The notes under the pieces are model-generated. The model worked only from the letters and a program-made list of their open reading frames with translations. It searched no databases and had not been told where the DNA came from. Position numbers and translations under genes: made by a program. Positions 16,187 through 24,555 of a DNA stretch of 57,325 nucleotides are shown piece by piece. Source of the DNA: an uncultured Collinsella sp. (lineage in GTDB: Bacteria; Actinomycetota; Coriobacteriia; Coriobacteriales; Coriobacteriaceae); assembly GCA_900542155.1 (NCBI GenBank), contig UQMD01000015.1:1-57325 (forward strand). The letters run 5' to 3'. How positions within the stretch are numbered: the first letter of the stretch is position 1; the number at the start of each line of letters is the position of its first letter.

Positions 16187-18488
16187 GCAGACCAGCTCCC
16201 TTCAAAGCATCGGTAAGTGCAGCACGCGTGTCGTTGGCCATGGGGCACAGCGGCATACGGTAGTTTGCCTCGATCATACCCATCTGAGCGAGCGCCTCTT
16301 TGACGGGGATGGGGTTGACCTCACTAAAGAGGGCGTTGATGAGCGGCTGACCGGCAATCTGGATATCGCGGGCGCGCTCCACGTCGCCGTCCAGATAGGC
16401 GCGGCACATGTCGTGCACGAGCTGCGGCTGAACGTCGGCCCACACACTGATGGTGCCCGAGGCACCCAGGCTCATGAGCGGCACGGTGAGTGCGTCTTCG
16501 CCCGAGTACATGCGGAAGTCATCAGACAGCAGGTGGGCGATTTTGGCCGCGTAGGCGACGTTGCCCGAGGCCTCCTTGATACCCATGATATTGGGGTGCA
16601 CGGCCAAGCGCTCCACGTTGCGCTCGCTGATGCCGCAGCCACAGCGGCCGGGGATGTTGTACAAGATGCAGGGGATGTCCACGGCATCGGCGACGGTCTT
16701 AAAGTGCTGGTAGATGCCCTCTTCGTTAGACTTGTTGTAGTAGGGGGTAATGAGCAGCAGGCCGTCGGCGCCCAGGCCCTGATAGGTGAGCGACTTGGTG
16801 AGCATGGTCTGCGTGGAGTTAGAGCCCGAGCCGGCAATAACGGGGACGCGGCCTGCAACCTGCTTGACCACCGCGGCGACAACGGAGTTGTCCTCGTCGT
16901 CGGTCATCGTGGCACTCTCTCCGGTGGTGCCCAGGGTGAGGATGGCGTCGGTGCCATTTTGCAGGTGGAAATCGATAAGGCGCTCGAGTGCTTCAAAGTC
17001 GACGCTGCCGTCCTTTTTAAACGGCGTGACAAGGGCGACGATTGAGCCCTCGAGATTGCGGATGTCCATGTTCTTCTCCTTCGCTTCCGCGATCTGGATG
17101 CGTTTGTTCCATTGGGCAGCGACTGCCAGGCGCTCGTCCTGGGCGCGACGGCGGGCGGCATCGGCGCGCGACTTAGCCAGTAGCTCTCGGCCGTACGACA
17201 GCACGTCGAGCGTGGCAAAGTAATCGCCCGGGCGCTCGGCGCGGCGGATGAGGTCGGCCGAGCCATCGGGGCGCAGCAGGACCTCGGCGGAGCGCAGGCG
17301 TCCGTTGTAGTTGTAGCCCATGGAGTAGCCATGCGCGCCGGTGTCGTGAATCACGAGCAGGTCGCCCATGTCGATATGCGGCAGCTCGCGATTGATGGCG
17401 AACTTGTCGTTGTTCTCGCACAGATTGCCCGTGATGTCGTACGTGTCCGTGACGGGCGCTGCGGTCTTGTCGGCGCCGCCCGGCTGGCCCATCACCGTAA
17501 TGTGGTGGTAGGCGCCATACATGGCAGGGCGGATCAGGTCGACGGCGCTTGCGTCGACGCCGATATAGTCCTTGTAGATCTGCTTCTCGTGGATGGCCTT
17601 GGTGACCAGGCAGCCGTAGGGGCCCATCATGAAGCGGCCCATCTCGGTGCAGATGGCCACGTCGCTCATGCCGGCGGGAACCAGGATCTCGTCGTAGGCA
17701 GCGTGTACCCCCTCGCCGATGGCGTGGATGTCGTTTGCCTGCTGCTCCGGCAGGTAGGGGATACCGACGCCGCCGGACAGATTGATGAAGGCGACGTGTG
17801 CACCGGTCTCGCGCTCCAGGCGTACGGCAAGCTCAAAGAGGATGCGCGCGAGCTTGGGGTAGTAGTCGTTGGTGACGGTGTTGCTGGCAAGGAATGCGTG
17901 GATGCCAAAGCGCTCGGCGCCCTTGGCCTTGAGCGTGCGGAAGGCTTCGAAGAGCTGCTCGGTGGTCATGCCATATTTGGAGTCGCCCGGGTTGTCCATG
18001 ATGCCGTTGGAGAGCTGGAACAGGCCGCCCGGATTAAAGCGGCAGCTGACCGTCTTGGGAATGGGCCCCGCAACGCGCTCAAAGAACTCGATGTGGCTGA
18101 TGTCGTCAAAGTTGACGATGGCGCCCAGCTTGTCAGCGAACTCAAAGTCGGCCGCCGGCGTGTCGTTGGACGAGAACATGATGTCATGCCCCGTGATGCC
18201 CAGCGAGCGGGCGATCATGAGCTCGGTATAGCTCGAGCAATCGCAGCCGCAGCCGTATTCGTTGAGAATGGAGATGAGCGCCGGGTTGGGGTTGGCCTTG
18301 ACGGCAAAGTATTCCTTAAAGCCCGGGTTCCATGCAAAGGCGTCGCGCACTTCTTGCATGTTGCGGCGGATGCCTGCCTCGTCGTATAGATGAAACGGCG
18401 TGGGGAATTGCTCGACGATATGCTCGAGCGTCTCCTTGTCCACAAACGGCTGCTTGGCCGCATATGCCTCGTTGGGGGTCAATGCCAT
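16179..18488 (-). CDS. lysA-dapA: LysA-DapA fusion: DAP decarboxylase + dihydrodipicolinate synthase
   Basis: One uninterrupted 769-codon frame encodes two complete enzymes. Residues 1-473 are diaminopimelate decarboxylase (fold-type III PLP enzyme): PLP lysine K64 in FAVKANPNP, a Gly-rich LSGGVGIPY, CTEMGRFMMGPYG, and HDTGAHGYSMGYN near the C-terminal end. Residues 474-769 are 4-hydroxy-tetrahydrodipicolinate synthase: GTTGESATM, ITPYYN, the catalytic Tyr in YNIPGRCGCG (about 611) and the Schiff-base Lys in IKEASGN (about 638). The junction is a charged linker (about residues 435-473). It contains an intact AAGGAG and ATG, so free DapA could also be made. The two enzymes are the last and first committed steps of lysine synthesis. 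A lysine riboswitch precedes the gene. Confidence 0.92.
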   Translation of the reverse strand: MALTPNEAYAAKQPFVDKETLEHIVEQFPTPFHLYDEAGIRRNMQEVRDAFAWNPGFKEYFAVKANPNPALISILNEYGCGCDCSSYTELMIARSLGITGHDIMFSSNDTPAADFEFADKLGAIVNFDDISHIEFFERVAGPIPKTVSCRFNPGGLFQLSNGIMDNPGDSKYGMTTEQLFEAFRTLKAKGAERFGIHAFLASNTVTNDYYPKLARILFELAVRLERETGAHVAFINLSGGVGIPYLPEQQANDIHAIGEGVHAAYDEILVPAGMSDVAICTEMGRFMMGPYGCLVTKAIHEKQIYKDYIGVDASAVDLIRPAMYGAYHHITVMGQPGGADKTAAPVTDTYDITGNLCENNDKFAINRELPHIDMGDLLVIHDTGAHGYSMGYNYNGRLRSAEVLLRPDGSADLIRRAERPGDYFATLDVLSYGRELLAKSRADAARRRAQDERLAVAAQWNKRIQIAEAKEKNMDIRNLEGSIVALVTPFKKDGSVDFEALERLIDFHLQNGTDAILTLGTTGESATMTDDEDNSVVAAVVKQVAGRVPVIAGSGSNSTQTMLTKSLTYQGLGADGLLLITPYYNKSNEEGIYQHFKTVADAVDIPCILYNIPGRCGCGISERNVERLAVHPNIMGIKEASGNVAYAAKIAHLLSDDFRMYSGEDALTVPLMSLGASGTISVWADVQPQLVHDMCRAYLDGDVERARDIQIAGQPLINALFSEVNPIPVKEALAQMGMIEANYRMPLCPMANDTRAALTDALKGAGLLD
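17067..17081 (-). promoter_or_regulatory. Internal Shine-Dalgarno and ATG for free DapA
   Basis: Inside the fused frame, AAGGAG (17076-17081) lies 6 nt before an in-frame ATG (17067-17069) that begins MDIRNLEGSIVALVTPFKK, the normal N-terminus of DapA. This would yield a 296-residue DapA in addition to the 769-residue fusion. It is either a working re-initiation site or a relic of two once-separate genes. Confidence 0.65.
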
Positions 18489-18558
18489 GTCCCGTAAACC
18501 TCGCTATCCAGACGGCGCCATCTGCGCATCGAATCCGCATAGCGTGGACCCAATGTCC

Positions 18559-18716
18559 GGATAGCGCTCCCGCATTGCTGCAGACAGTCCTGTGGGTGTT
18601 TCCTACAGGCCCACCAGGTTGTTCGTGCCCGAAAAACCCAGTTCGGCGGGTTTCGCCTCCCCACGGGGTCAAAGCCTGCCGGCTCGCCCGCGGTTCTTCG
18701 TGCCCGCGCCTCTATC
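18559..18716 (-). ncRNA. Lysine riboswitch (L-box) upstream of lysA-dapA
   Basis: On the minus strand the leader begins GATAGAGGCGC (18706-18716) and closes with GCGCTATC (18560-18567), forming P1 with the AGG internal bulge typical of L-box RNAs. The conserved GCCGAA junction and a long terminal helix lie between. Beyond the aptamer, GTCTGGATAGC (18503-18513) is complementary to the 3' strand of P1 plus flank (18555-18565), so it can compete with P1. It directly abuts the GAGG ribosome binding site at 18499-18502. No T-run terminator is seen, so control is probably at translation. Assignment is by eye from the consensus; a covariance search would settle it. Confidence 0.78.
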
Positions 18717-18867
18717 AAGTGGTAAAGACCCTACCACGTTGCACTTTACCAAACAAGAGTATTCGTATATAACGTTTAAAAAATGCAAGGATATGCTGGA
18801 AATAAGGGTGTGGCAATCTTGCGGCACAATAGATGGCAACCGACGCGCACCCATGAAAGGAACCTCT

Positions 18868-20055
18868 ATGACCGAGCTCCAAGAACTCCGCCGCTATCGG
18901 CGCGACTTGCACAGGATCCCGGAGCTCGACTTCGATCTTCCGCAGACGATCGCCTATATCGAGGGTGTGTTGGCGCCGCTCGCCTGCGAGGTGGCCCATC
19001 CGTGTCCCAGCTGCGTCTGCGCTTTCTTCGACGCTGGCGTTGGTGCCGCGCATGCCACGGCGATTCGCGCCGACATGGATGCGCTGCCCATTGTGGAGGC
19101 GACGGGCGCGGCTTTCGCCTCGTCTCATCCCGGCAAGATGCACGCTTGCGGGCACGATGGGCACATGGCCATGGCGCTTGTCGCAGCGACGTATGTCGAC
19201 CGTGCGATTCGCGAGCGGCCGGGTGCCATTAAGCGTAACGTGCTCTTTGTGTTCCAGCCTGCCGAGGAGACGACCGGTGGTGCCAAGACAGTATGCGAGA
19301 GCGGTGTGTTCGAGCGCTATGGTGCCGACCGTATCTTTGGCTTTCACGTGTGGCCCGACCTTCCCGCCGGCACGCTGGCGAGCTGTCCCGGTCCGCTGCT
19401 GGCGCGTTCGAGCGAGACGCATGTGCACATTCACGGGATGAGCATCCATATCGCCAAGACCTATGGCGTACCGGTCGAGGAATCGCACGATGCGGCGCTG
19501 GCTGCTGCCAAGTTCTTGGTTGCCGAGCGCGAGCTGATGGACGAGCTGGGCGCCGATGAGCCCTGTATCGGTAAGTTTGGCCTGCTGCAGGCCGGCACCG
19601 TCTGCAACGCCGTGGCGGGGGAGGCCCACGTGGCCGGTAGCCTGCGCGTGTTTACGGACGACATGTTCGACCGCGCGCGCGAGGGCGTACGCCGCGTGCT
19701 TGATGAGGCATGCGCTTCAACGGGCTGCACGTACGATCTCGACTTTGCCGAGGGCTATCCGCCGGTCGATAACGACCCCGAGCTGTTTGCCAGCGTCGCG
19801 CCTGCCTTGCCCGAGCTGCAGCTCGTGGACGAGCCGCTGCTGATTGCCGAGGACTTCGCCTTCTATCAGCGCCATCTGCCGGGCGTGTTCTTCCTTCTGG
19901 GCACGGGCGTTCCCGCCAGTCAGGATAATCCGAGCGACGCCGAGGGCTGTCCCACCTATGCCACGAGTGCCCTGCATACTGATACCATGCTCTTTGACGA
20001 GGAAATCCTACTCAAGGGCCTCGATGTCTACAAACGATTGCTTTTGCTTGCTTAA
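18868..20055 (+). CDS. M20D amidohydrolase, probable N-acetyl-diaminopimelate deacetylase
   Basis: A 395-residue M20D metallo-amidohydrolase. Metal-site motifs are RADMDALPIVE, MHACGHDGHMAMAL, FVFQPAEETTGGA and a C-terminal ALHTDTMLFDEE. Family members deacetylate N-acetyl amino acids. Being divergent from the lysA-dapA-dapB-dapH operon, this one most likely removes the acetyl group from N-acetyl-LL-diaminopimelate, the step after DapH and transamination. The ATG at 18868 follows AAAGG at 7 nt; an upstream open frame exists but overlaps the riboswitch region and lacks a ribosome binding site. Hippurate-type amidase activity is the main alternative. Confidence 0.82.
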   Translation: MTELQELRRYRRDLHRIPELDFDLPQTIAYIEGVLAPLACEVAHPCPSCVCAFFDAGVGAAHATAIRADMDALPIVEATGAAFASSHPGKMHACGHDGHMAMALVAATYVDRAIRERPGAIKRNVLFVFQPAEETTGGAKTVCESGVFERYGADRIFGFHVWPDLPAGTLASCPGPLLARSSETHVHIHGMSIHIAKTYGVPVEESHDAALAAAKFLVAERELMDELGADEPCIGKFGLLQAGTVCNAVAGEAHVAGSLRVFTDDMFDRAREGVRRVLDEACASTGCTYDLDFAEGYPPVDNDPELFASVAPALPELQLVDEPLLIAEDFAFYQRHLPGVFFLLGTGVPASQDNPSDAEGCPTYATSALHTDTMLFDEEILLKGLDVYKRLLLLA

Positions 20056-20070
20056 GTGGCGAGGGATACC

Positions 20071-20156
20071 TGTTCTAGAAAACACGAACAGATGTACGGT
20101 ATAATAGAGATGTAAGTCTATAGAAACGTTTGACGTTATTAACGTAAGGCGATACT
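20071..20156 (+). promoter_or_regulatory. higBA promoter and dyads
   Basis: TATAAT lies at 20100-20105. Upstream, TGTTC (20071-20075) and GAACA (20086-20090) form a dyad over the expected -35. Downstream, AACGT and ACGTT motifs repeat around 20127-20146. Toxin-antitoxin operons are usually autorepressed through such dyads by the HigA HTH; that binding is inferred. Confidence 0.5.
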
Positions 20157-20438
20157 ATGATTGCATCATATAAAGATGAAGACACTGAACGCTTTGCAAT
20201 GGGTACGCGGGTTAGGAAGTTCATTCCTTTTGAGCGGGTTGCCTTGAGGAAGATTCGACAACTGCAGATCTGCGCTTCGCTTGATGATCTTCGCGTTCCG
20301 CCAGGCAATCGTCTTGAAGCGTTGAAGGGCGATCGCGCCGGTCAATATAGTATCCGTGTCAATGAGCGCTATCGGGTCTGTTTTGAGTGGAGACAGGGGA
20401 TGGCTTGGAATGTTGAAATCGTCGATTATCACAAGTGA
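20157..20438 (+). CDS. higB: HigB-type toxin (RelE/ParE superfamily)
   Basis: A 93-residue ribosome-dependent mRNA interferase of the HigB family. The signature stretch LRVPPGNRLEALKGDRAGQY is followed by SIRVNERYRVCFEW and a closing VEIVDYHK, matching the core of the family closely. Length is normal. The toxin gene precedes the antitoxin gene, the usual higBA order, and overlaps it by 29 nt. An AAGG lies upstream of the ATG. GC content appears lower than that of neighbouring housekeeping genes, as often seen for mobile toxin-antitoxin pairs. Confidence 0.92.
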   Translation: MIASYKDEDTERFAMGTRVRKFIPFERVALRKIRQLQICASLDDLRVPPGNRLEALKGDRAGQYSIRVNERYRVCFEWRQGMAWNVEIVDYHK

Positions 20439-20751
20439 TGAGACTGCGTCCGATTTGCTGCCGCCGGTGACTCCTGGTGAGCTTCTCAAAGAGGAATTTC
20501 TTGTCCCTATGGGCATTTCTCAATATCGCCTTGCTAAGGAGACCGGGATTCCGGCTCAACGCATTGGGCAGATTATCTTGGGAAGGCGTCGTGTGACGGC
20601 CGACACCGACCTTCGCCTTTGCCGCTACTTTGGCCTGACGGATGGTTATTGGCTGCGCGCCCAGATAGCGTTTGATCTCGAGGCGGAGAAGAGACGCATC
20701 GAGCCGGAACTGGATAAGATCGTTCCTGTCCAGCAGGCTATCGCATTGTAG
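20410..20751 (+). CDS. higA: HigA-type antitoxin (XRE HTH)
   Basis: A 113-residue antitoxin with the HigA opening PPVTPGELLKEEFLVPMGIS, an XRE helix-turn-helix (QYRLAKETGIPAQRIGQIIL, then GRRRVTADTDLRL) and a C-terminal helix. It neutralises HigB and represses the operon. The first useful ATG is 20410, which overlaps higB by 29 nt; a downstream GTG before TPGELL is an alternative start. The gene is followed 29 nt later by a small membrane protein on the same strand. Confidence 0.9.
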   Translation: MLKSSIITSDETASDLLPPVTPGELLKEEFLVPMGISQYRLAKETGIPAQRIGQIILGRRRVTADTDLRLCRYFGLTDGYWLRAQIAFDLEAEKRRIEPELDKIVPVQQAIAL

Positions 20752-20780
20752 TGTTCAAAGATGTTGAGGTTGGAGTGACG

Positions 20781-21104
20781 ATGGGGCGACGCCGACAATT
20801 TGCCGTTTATAGTCCCGGTGGGTGTGGATGCGGCTTGTTGTTGCTTCCGGTTATTGCTGTGAGCATTGGCGTTATGTTTGCGCTTGCCGGGTTGGCGGCA
20901 GCGGCACTCGTGTTGCTGATCGTGGCCATTGGCGTGACGATTTGGCTCTGCCGCAATCGCGAGCAACGCCATGCCTGCGGTAAAACCAATGTCGGCTGGG
21001 TCGTCTTCCTGATCATTGCGTACCCGCTGAGTGTCAGCTACCTGGTGTTCTTTGTCCTGTTGATGGTCAGTACCTTTACCGGGGAATCCGTCACGGTGGG
21101 GTAG
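20781..21104 (+). CDS. Small three-helix membrane protein
   Basis: A 107-residue protein with a short basic, Gly/Cys-rich N-terminus (SPGGCGCG) and three hydrophobic segments: about residues 17-32, 35-52 and 72-95. No family is recognised. GGAG lies 5 nt before the ATG at 20781. It is downstream of higBA but has its own ribosome binding site and could be transcribed with the pair. It is convergent with the MFS gene, and the hairpin at 21129-21170 lies between them. Confidence 0.6.
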   Translation: MGRRRQFAVYSPGGCGCGLLLLPVIAVSIGVMFALAGLAAAALVLLIVAIGVTIWLCRNREQRHACGKTNVGWVVFLIIAYPLSVSYLVFFVLLMVSTFTGESVTVG

Positions 21105-21128
21105 GCTTCGACAAGCCTCTTGAGGATG

Positions 21129-21170
21129 AAAAAATGGAGCCGGATGGGAAATACCCCCATCCGGCTCCAT
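21129..21170 (-). terminator. Terminator of the aconitase X/MFS operon
   Basis: A 15-bp perfect stem (21134-21148 with 21156-21170) and 7-nt loop is followed on the minus strand by six T residues (A-tract 21129-21134). It closes the minus-strand operon that starts at 28176. Confidence 0.9.
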
Positions 21171-21192
21171 TGCTCAATATTGGCGTGCACTT

Positions 21193-22512
21193 CTACTCGG
21201 CTGCCTCGCGGCGAGCGACCTCGTCGATTAAGATGGCGTCGCCGTGCTTGGCGGAGGCCATGCTCGCGGCCATAAGCAGGCCCATTGCCGTGATATAGGC
21301 GAAGAGCATCGACGGCGCCACGTCCATAACGATACCGGAGAGAATCGGTGTCGCCACCTGAGCCGCCATGCTCACGGTGTAGTAGTAACCGGAGTAGCGG
21401 CCCACGCTTTGGGAACTGCAGCACTCCAGAATCATCGTGTATACGCACAGGTCCACGCCGCCCAGCGCAACGCCCATCAACAAAAAGACGCCGTACAGCA
21501 CGGGCGAGAAACCGGGTGCCAGCCAAAGAAGCGCGGGGCATAAAACCATGATGACGGCGGTGCCCAGGGCGACCTTTTTACGGCCGATTTTGAGCGAAAG
21601 ATTCGCCAAGGGTACGTAGCTTAGCAGCGCGCCTGCAATCGTCACGATATTGATGATGGCGTATGAACCGCCCTCCATGCCGTAGAACATATCGGCATAA
21701 CGGCTGATATTGGTGGTCATGGCGTTATAGCTCATGTAGTAGAAAAACGTTGCAGCGAGCAGCATGATGATGGAGCGGCGTACGCCGGCGTCTGCAATGC
21801 GATCTTTACCGCCGGCCTCGGGAGAGTCATCTTTGTCAATCTGATCCTCGTCGATGCCCATGGACAGCGATTTCTTGCGCATCTTTTCGACAAGGGCGGG
21901 CTCACGGATAAAGATGCCGTAGACAACGGCCGAGACGAGAATAAAGGCGGCCTGCAAAATAAAGAGCGGAAGATAATCGGGTTTGTCGGCCTTGGGAACC
22001 ATGACCGAGATGGCGACGAGCATAAGACCCGTCCCCGCGTAGCCGACGATCTTTTCGATCGAGTCCGCCTTGGTTCGCAGGGGACGGGGCGTAATGTCGG
22101 CCACGACGGCAACCGTCATGGTGCGATAGGCGCATATTGCCAAAAGCGTGAGGATAATCGCGCCGATGAGCAGGGGTAGGCTGCCCATGTTGTTGGCGAT
22201 CGCGATGAGCGGGACGGAGAGCATTGCCACCGCGGAGCCGCCCAAGATAAAGGGCGTTCGGCGCCCGAGTTTGCTTGTGCAACGGTCCGAGAGAATGCCA
22301 AAGAGCGGAAGCAGGAACAGGCCAAAGACATTATCGATAGCCATGATCGCGCCGGTGAGCGAGTTGGATAGGCCAAAGGTCCCCGTGAGCATCTTAGGAA
22401 CGATGCCGTCGTAGACCTGCCAAAAGCTGATCATGCCCATAAAGGGTAGGGAGGCGAGGGCGACGGCCTTGGTGTCGAGCCGGGCCGCCCGCTTAAGATT
22501 TGGTTGGGTCAT
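21193..22512 (-). CDS. MFS transporter, sugar- or organic-acid-symporter-like
   Basis: A 439-residue, 12-helix major facilitator. The N-terminal half shows GMISFWQVYDGIVPKML and the A-motif-like loop FGILSDRCTSKLGRRTPFIL. A central cytoplasmic loop (about residues 215-245) is charged. The C-terminal half contains another conserved loop LSLKIGRKKVALG. The pattern resembles the glycoside-pentoside-hexuronide:cation group more than drug exporters. It is the last gene of the aconitase X operon, 53 nt after the M20 peptidase gene, and is the likely importer of that pathway's substrate. The ATG at 22512 has AGGAG upstream. Confidence 0.82.
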   Translation of the reverse strand: MTQPNLKRAARLDTKAVALASLPFMGMISFWQVYDGIVPKMLTGTFGLSNSLTGAIMAIDNVFGLFLLPLFGILSDRCTSKLGRRTPFILGGSAVAMLSVPLIAIANNMGSLPLLIGAIILTLLAICAYRTMTVAVVADITPRPLRTKADSIEKIVGYAGTGLMLVAISVMVPKADKPDYLPLFILQAAFILVSAVVYGIFIREPALVEKMRKKSLSMGIDEDQIDKDDSPEAGGKDRIADAGVRRSIIMLLAATFFYYMSYNAMTTNISRYADMFYGMEGGSYAIINIVTIAGALLSYVPLANLSLKIGRKKVALGTAVIMVLCPALLWLAPGFSPVLYGVFLLMGVALGGVDLCVYTMILECCSSQSVGRYSGYYYTVSMAAQVATPILSGIVMDVAPSMLFAYITAMGLLMAASMASAKHGDAILIDEVARREAAE

Positions 22513-22565
22513 GCTGGTTCTCCTGGTCGGTAAAAGCGGGGAGGGGCGCTATCGGCCCTCCCGTC

Positions 22566-23987
22566 CTACAGTTGTTCAAGGTTGGCGAGAAACGCCACAT
22601 AGAATTCAATGCCGCGCTTGTAGACGTCGACGCCGATGCGTTCGTTGGCGGCATGGATGAGCTTGCGCGCCTCGCCCGAGTAGATAAAGCCGCAGAAGCG
22701 GTAGACGCGATCGCAGATCTCGTTGAACTCGCGCGAGTCGGTGCAGGAGTTCTGCACGTAGGGAGCAAAGCCGGCCTCGGGATAGACGCCCGACACGCAG
22801 CGATGGATGTAGTTGAAGGCGGCATCGTCTTCGTAAGGCGAGACGGGCGCGGGCTCGGTGTAGGGGATCGCCTCGTTAATCTCGACGGTGACGTGGTCGG
22901 GGCTTACGCCCGAGGCGCGACACTGCTGAGCGGCGAGCTTGCGAGCGCGCTCAACGGCATCGGCGATGGTTTCGAACGGTGCGATGCGCACGTTAAAGTT
23001 GGCGCGGGCGACTGGAGGCAGCACGTTGTGTGCGTTAGAACCCTCGAGCTGCGTGAGCGCATAGGTTGTGCGCAGCATGGCCGAGGTCTCGGGGCTGGCG
23101 GCCATGATCTTGGTAACCGCGGGGCGCGTGAGCCACAGGTTGCCAAAGATCGCCTGATACGTCGCGCTGCTGCGGGCACCCAGTTCGGTCAGCGTGGCCT
23201 CGACGGCGGGCGTGAGTTGCGGCTTGCCGGGGTTGGCAGAAATGGTCTCGCATACACGGCAGAGAAGACGGCAGGCATCGTTTGCCGCGGGCGTAGAGGC
23301 ATGGCCGCCGTCGGCGCGCGCCGTGACGGTAAGGTCGACGTGGCCCTTCTCGGATACGCCTACCATGGCAACGGGTTCGGTGACGCCGAGCGGGGCGTCG
23401 GTTGCCACGGCGCCGCCCTCATCGAGCACCATATAGGGATGGATGTTGTGCTCGCGAAGCCACTGCACCGCATGGGTGGCGGTGGGTGCGGCGATTTCCT
23501 CGCCATCGCTCGAGAAGAACCAGACGTCGCGCGGGGGAACGAAGCCCTGGGCAATCAAATGCTCAGCTGCCTCGAGGAAAGCAGAGACGATGCACTTGGT
23601 GTCGAGTGAGCCGCGGGCCCAGATTTCGCCGTCGATGATCTCGGCTCCAAAGGGATCATGCTTCCAGTCTTGCCCCTCGACGGGCACGACGTCCTGGTGC
23701 GCCATCATGACGATGGGGTCCAAGGCGGAATCGGCACCAGGCCAACGCAGGAGCATGCCAAAATCGTCGACGCGTGTAAACTCGGCGACTTTAAAGAAAT
23801 GCGGATAAAGTCGCTGAAGCGTGGGAATCCACTGGTTGAAGGGCTCATCGTCGCGCTCTGCGATGTTCTCACGTGAAACGGTGGGGATGCGCAGTAATTC
23901 GCAAAAGCGCTCGACGGCTGCCTCGTCTGCCTTGTAGGTGCCTGCATCAAGAGGCGCGCCCTGTGCGACCGATACCGATGCTCCCAT
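22566..23987 (-). CDS. M20 family metallopeptidase (carboxypeptidase S/dipeptidase-like)
   Basis: A 473-residue M20 di-zinc peptidase. Metal and catalytic motifs in order: MMAHQDVVPVEG, RGSLDTK, FSSDGEE, VLDEGGAV, the lid-domain SNAHNVLPP, and a C-terminal QNSCTDSREF. The DEGG motif and length place it near PM20D1/carboxypeptidase S-type enzymes, which hydrolyse N-acyl amino acids or dipeptides. AAAGGAG lies 7 nt before the ATG at 23987. It is in the aconitase X operon, 110 nt downstream of the small subunit, so it may release the amino-acid-like substrate used by the other enzymes. Confidence 0.88.
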   Translation of the reverse strand: MGASVSVAQGAPLDAGTYKADEAAVERFCELLRIPTVSRENIAERDDEPFNQWIPTLQRLYPHFFKVAEFTRVDDFGMLLRWPGADSALDPIVMMAHQDVVPVEGQDWKHDPFGAEIIDGEIWARGSLDTKCIVSAFLEAAEHLIAQGFVPPRDVWFFSSDGEEIAAPTATHAVQWLREHNIHPYMVLDEGGAVATDAPLGVTEPVAMVGVSEKGHVDLTVTARADGGHASTPAANDACRLLCRVCETISANPGKPQLTPAVEATLTELGARSSATYQAIFGNLWLTRPAVTKIMAASPETSAMLRTTYALTQLEGSNAHNVLPPVARANFNVRIAPFETIADAVERARKLAAQQCRASGVSPDHVTVEINEAIPYTEPAPVSPYEDDAAFNYIHRCVSGVYPEAGFAPYVQNSCTDSREFNEICDRVYRFCGFIYSGEARKLIHAANERIGVDVYKRGIEFYVAFLANLEQL

Positions 23988-24097
23988 GGTGGGACTCCTT
24001 TCGTGTTGTATATCGAATACGTCAAGATTATCGTCCGCACCGCGCGCGGGAAACGGCGAAACACGTTGTTCATCTGCGGGCGGCGGGTCGGATAGCC

Positions 24098-24541
24098 TTA
24101 GCCGACGATGACCGTGCCGTCTTCGGCCACGGTGATGGCGTCGCCCGTCGACACGGCATCGAGAAACTCATCGCCTAGGTTGTCAATGGTGGGCATGGGG
24201 GTGTCGGTCCACACACCCGAGAGGATCGCGCCAGCGGCGGCAAGGCTGTCAATGGGTTTGGAAAACAGCAGGCATGCGGGTTGGCGGCCCATTTTGGTGG
24301 CGCAGAAGAGCACCATGCCGCCTGTGGTGGAGCCGATGGTTTGCGGTAGGCACAGGGCGCATCCTGCTAAAGGTTTGCCGTACAAGTCGGGATTGTTTTG
24401 GTCGGAACACGTGGCCTTTTTGTCGCCAAACATCAGTGCCTTCTGAAACGATGCGAGTGTGTTGAGCCCTCCGCGAGAGACAAGTGCCTTGGCGTGGGCA
24501 GTTCCGGGGACAACGACGCGGCCGTGAAAGATTTTTTCCAT
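24098..24541 (-). CDS. Aconitase X small (swivel) subunit, DUF126
   Basis: A 147-residue swivelling domain of the aconitase X family (DUF126). Typical segments are GRVVVPGTAHAKALVS with an N-terminal strand, the GGLNTLASFQKAL helix, GKPLAGCALCLPQTIGSTTG and a C-terminal GDAITVAEDGTVIV. It pairs with the large subunit encoded 14 nt upstream to form a dehydratase. Known AcnX enzymes act on cis-3-hydroxy-L-proline (bacteria) or mevalonate 5-phosphate (archaea). A longer frame extends upstream, but the ATG at 24541 gives the standard length. Confidence 0.88.
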   Translation of the reverse strand: MEKIFHGRVVVPGTAHAKALVSRGGLNTLASFQKALMFGDKKATCSDQNNPDLYGKPLAGCALCLPQTIGSTTGGMVLFCATKMGRQPACLLFSKPIDSLAAAGAILSGVWTDTPMPTIDNLGDEFLDAVSTGDAITVAEDGTVIVG

Positions 24542-24555
24542 GAGGAGTCGCCTTC

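Noticed and set aside
16179..18488. Fusion as a sequencing error that removed a stop or frameshift
   Set aside because: The linker reads as ordinary charged protein sequence and both domains are in one frame without a low-quality-looking homopolymer. I keep the fusion but note that an error cannot be excluded from sequence alone.
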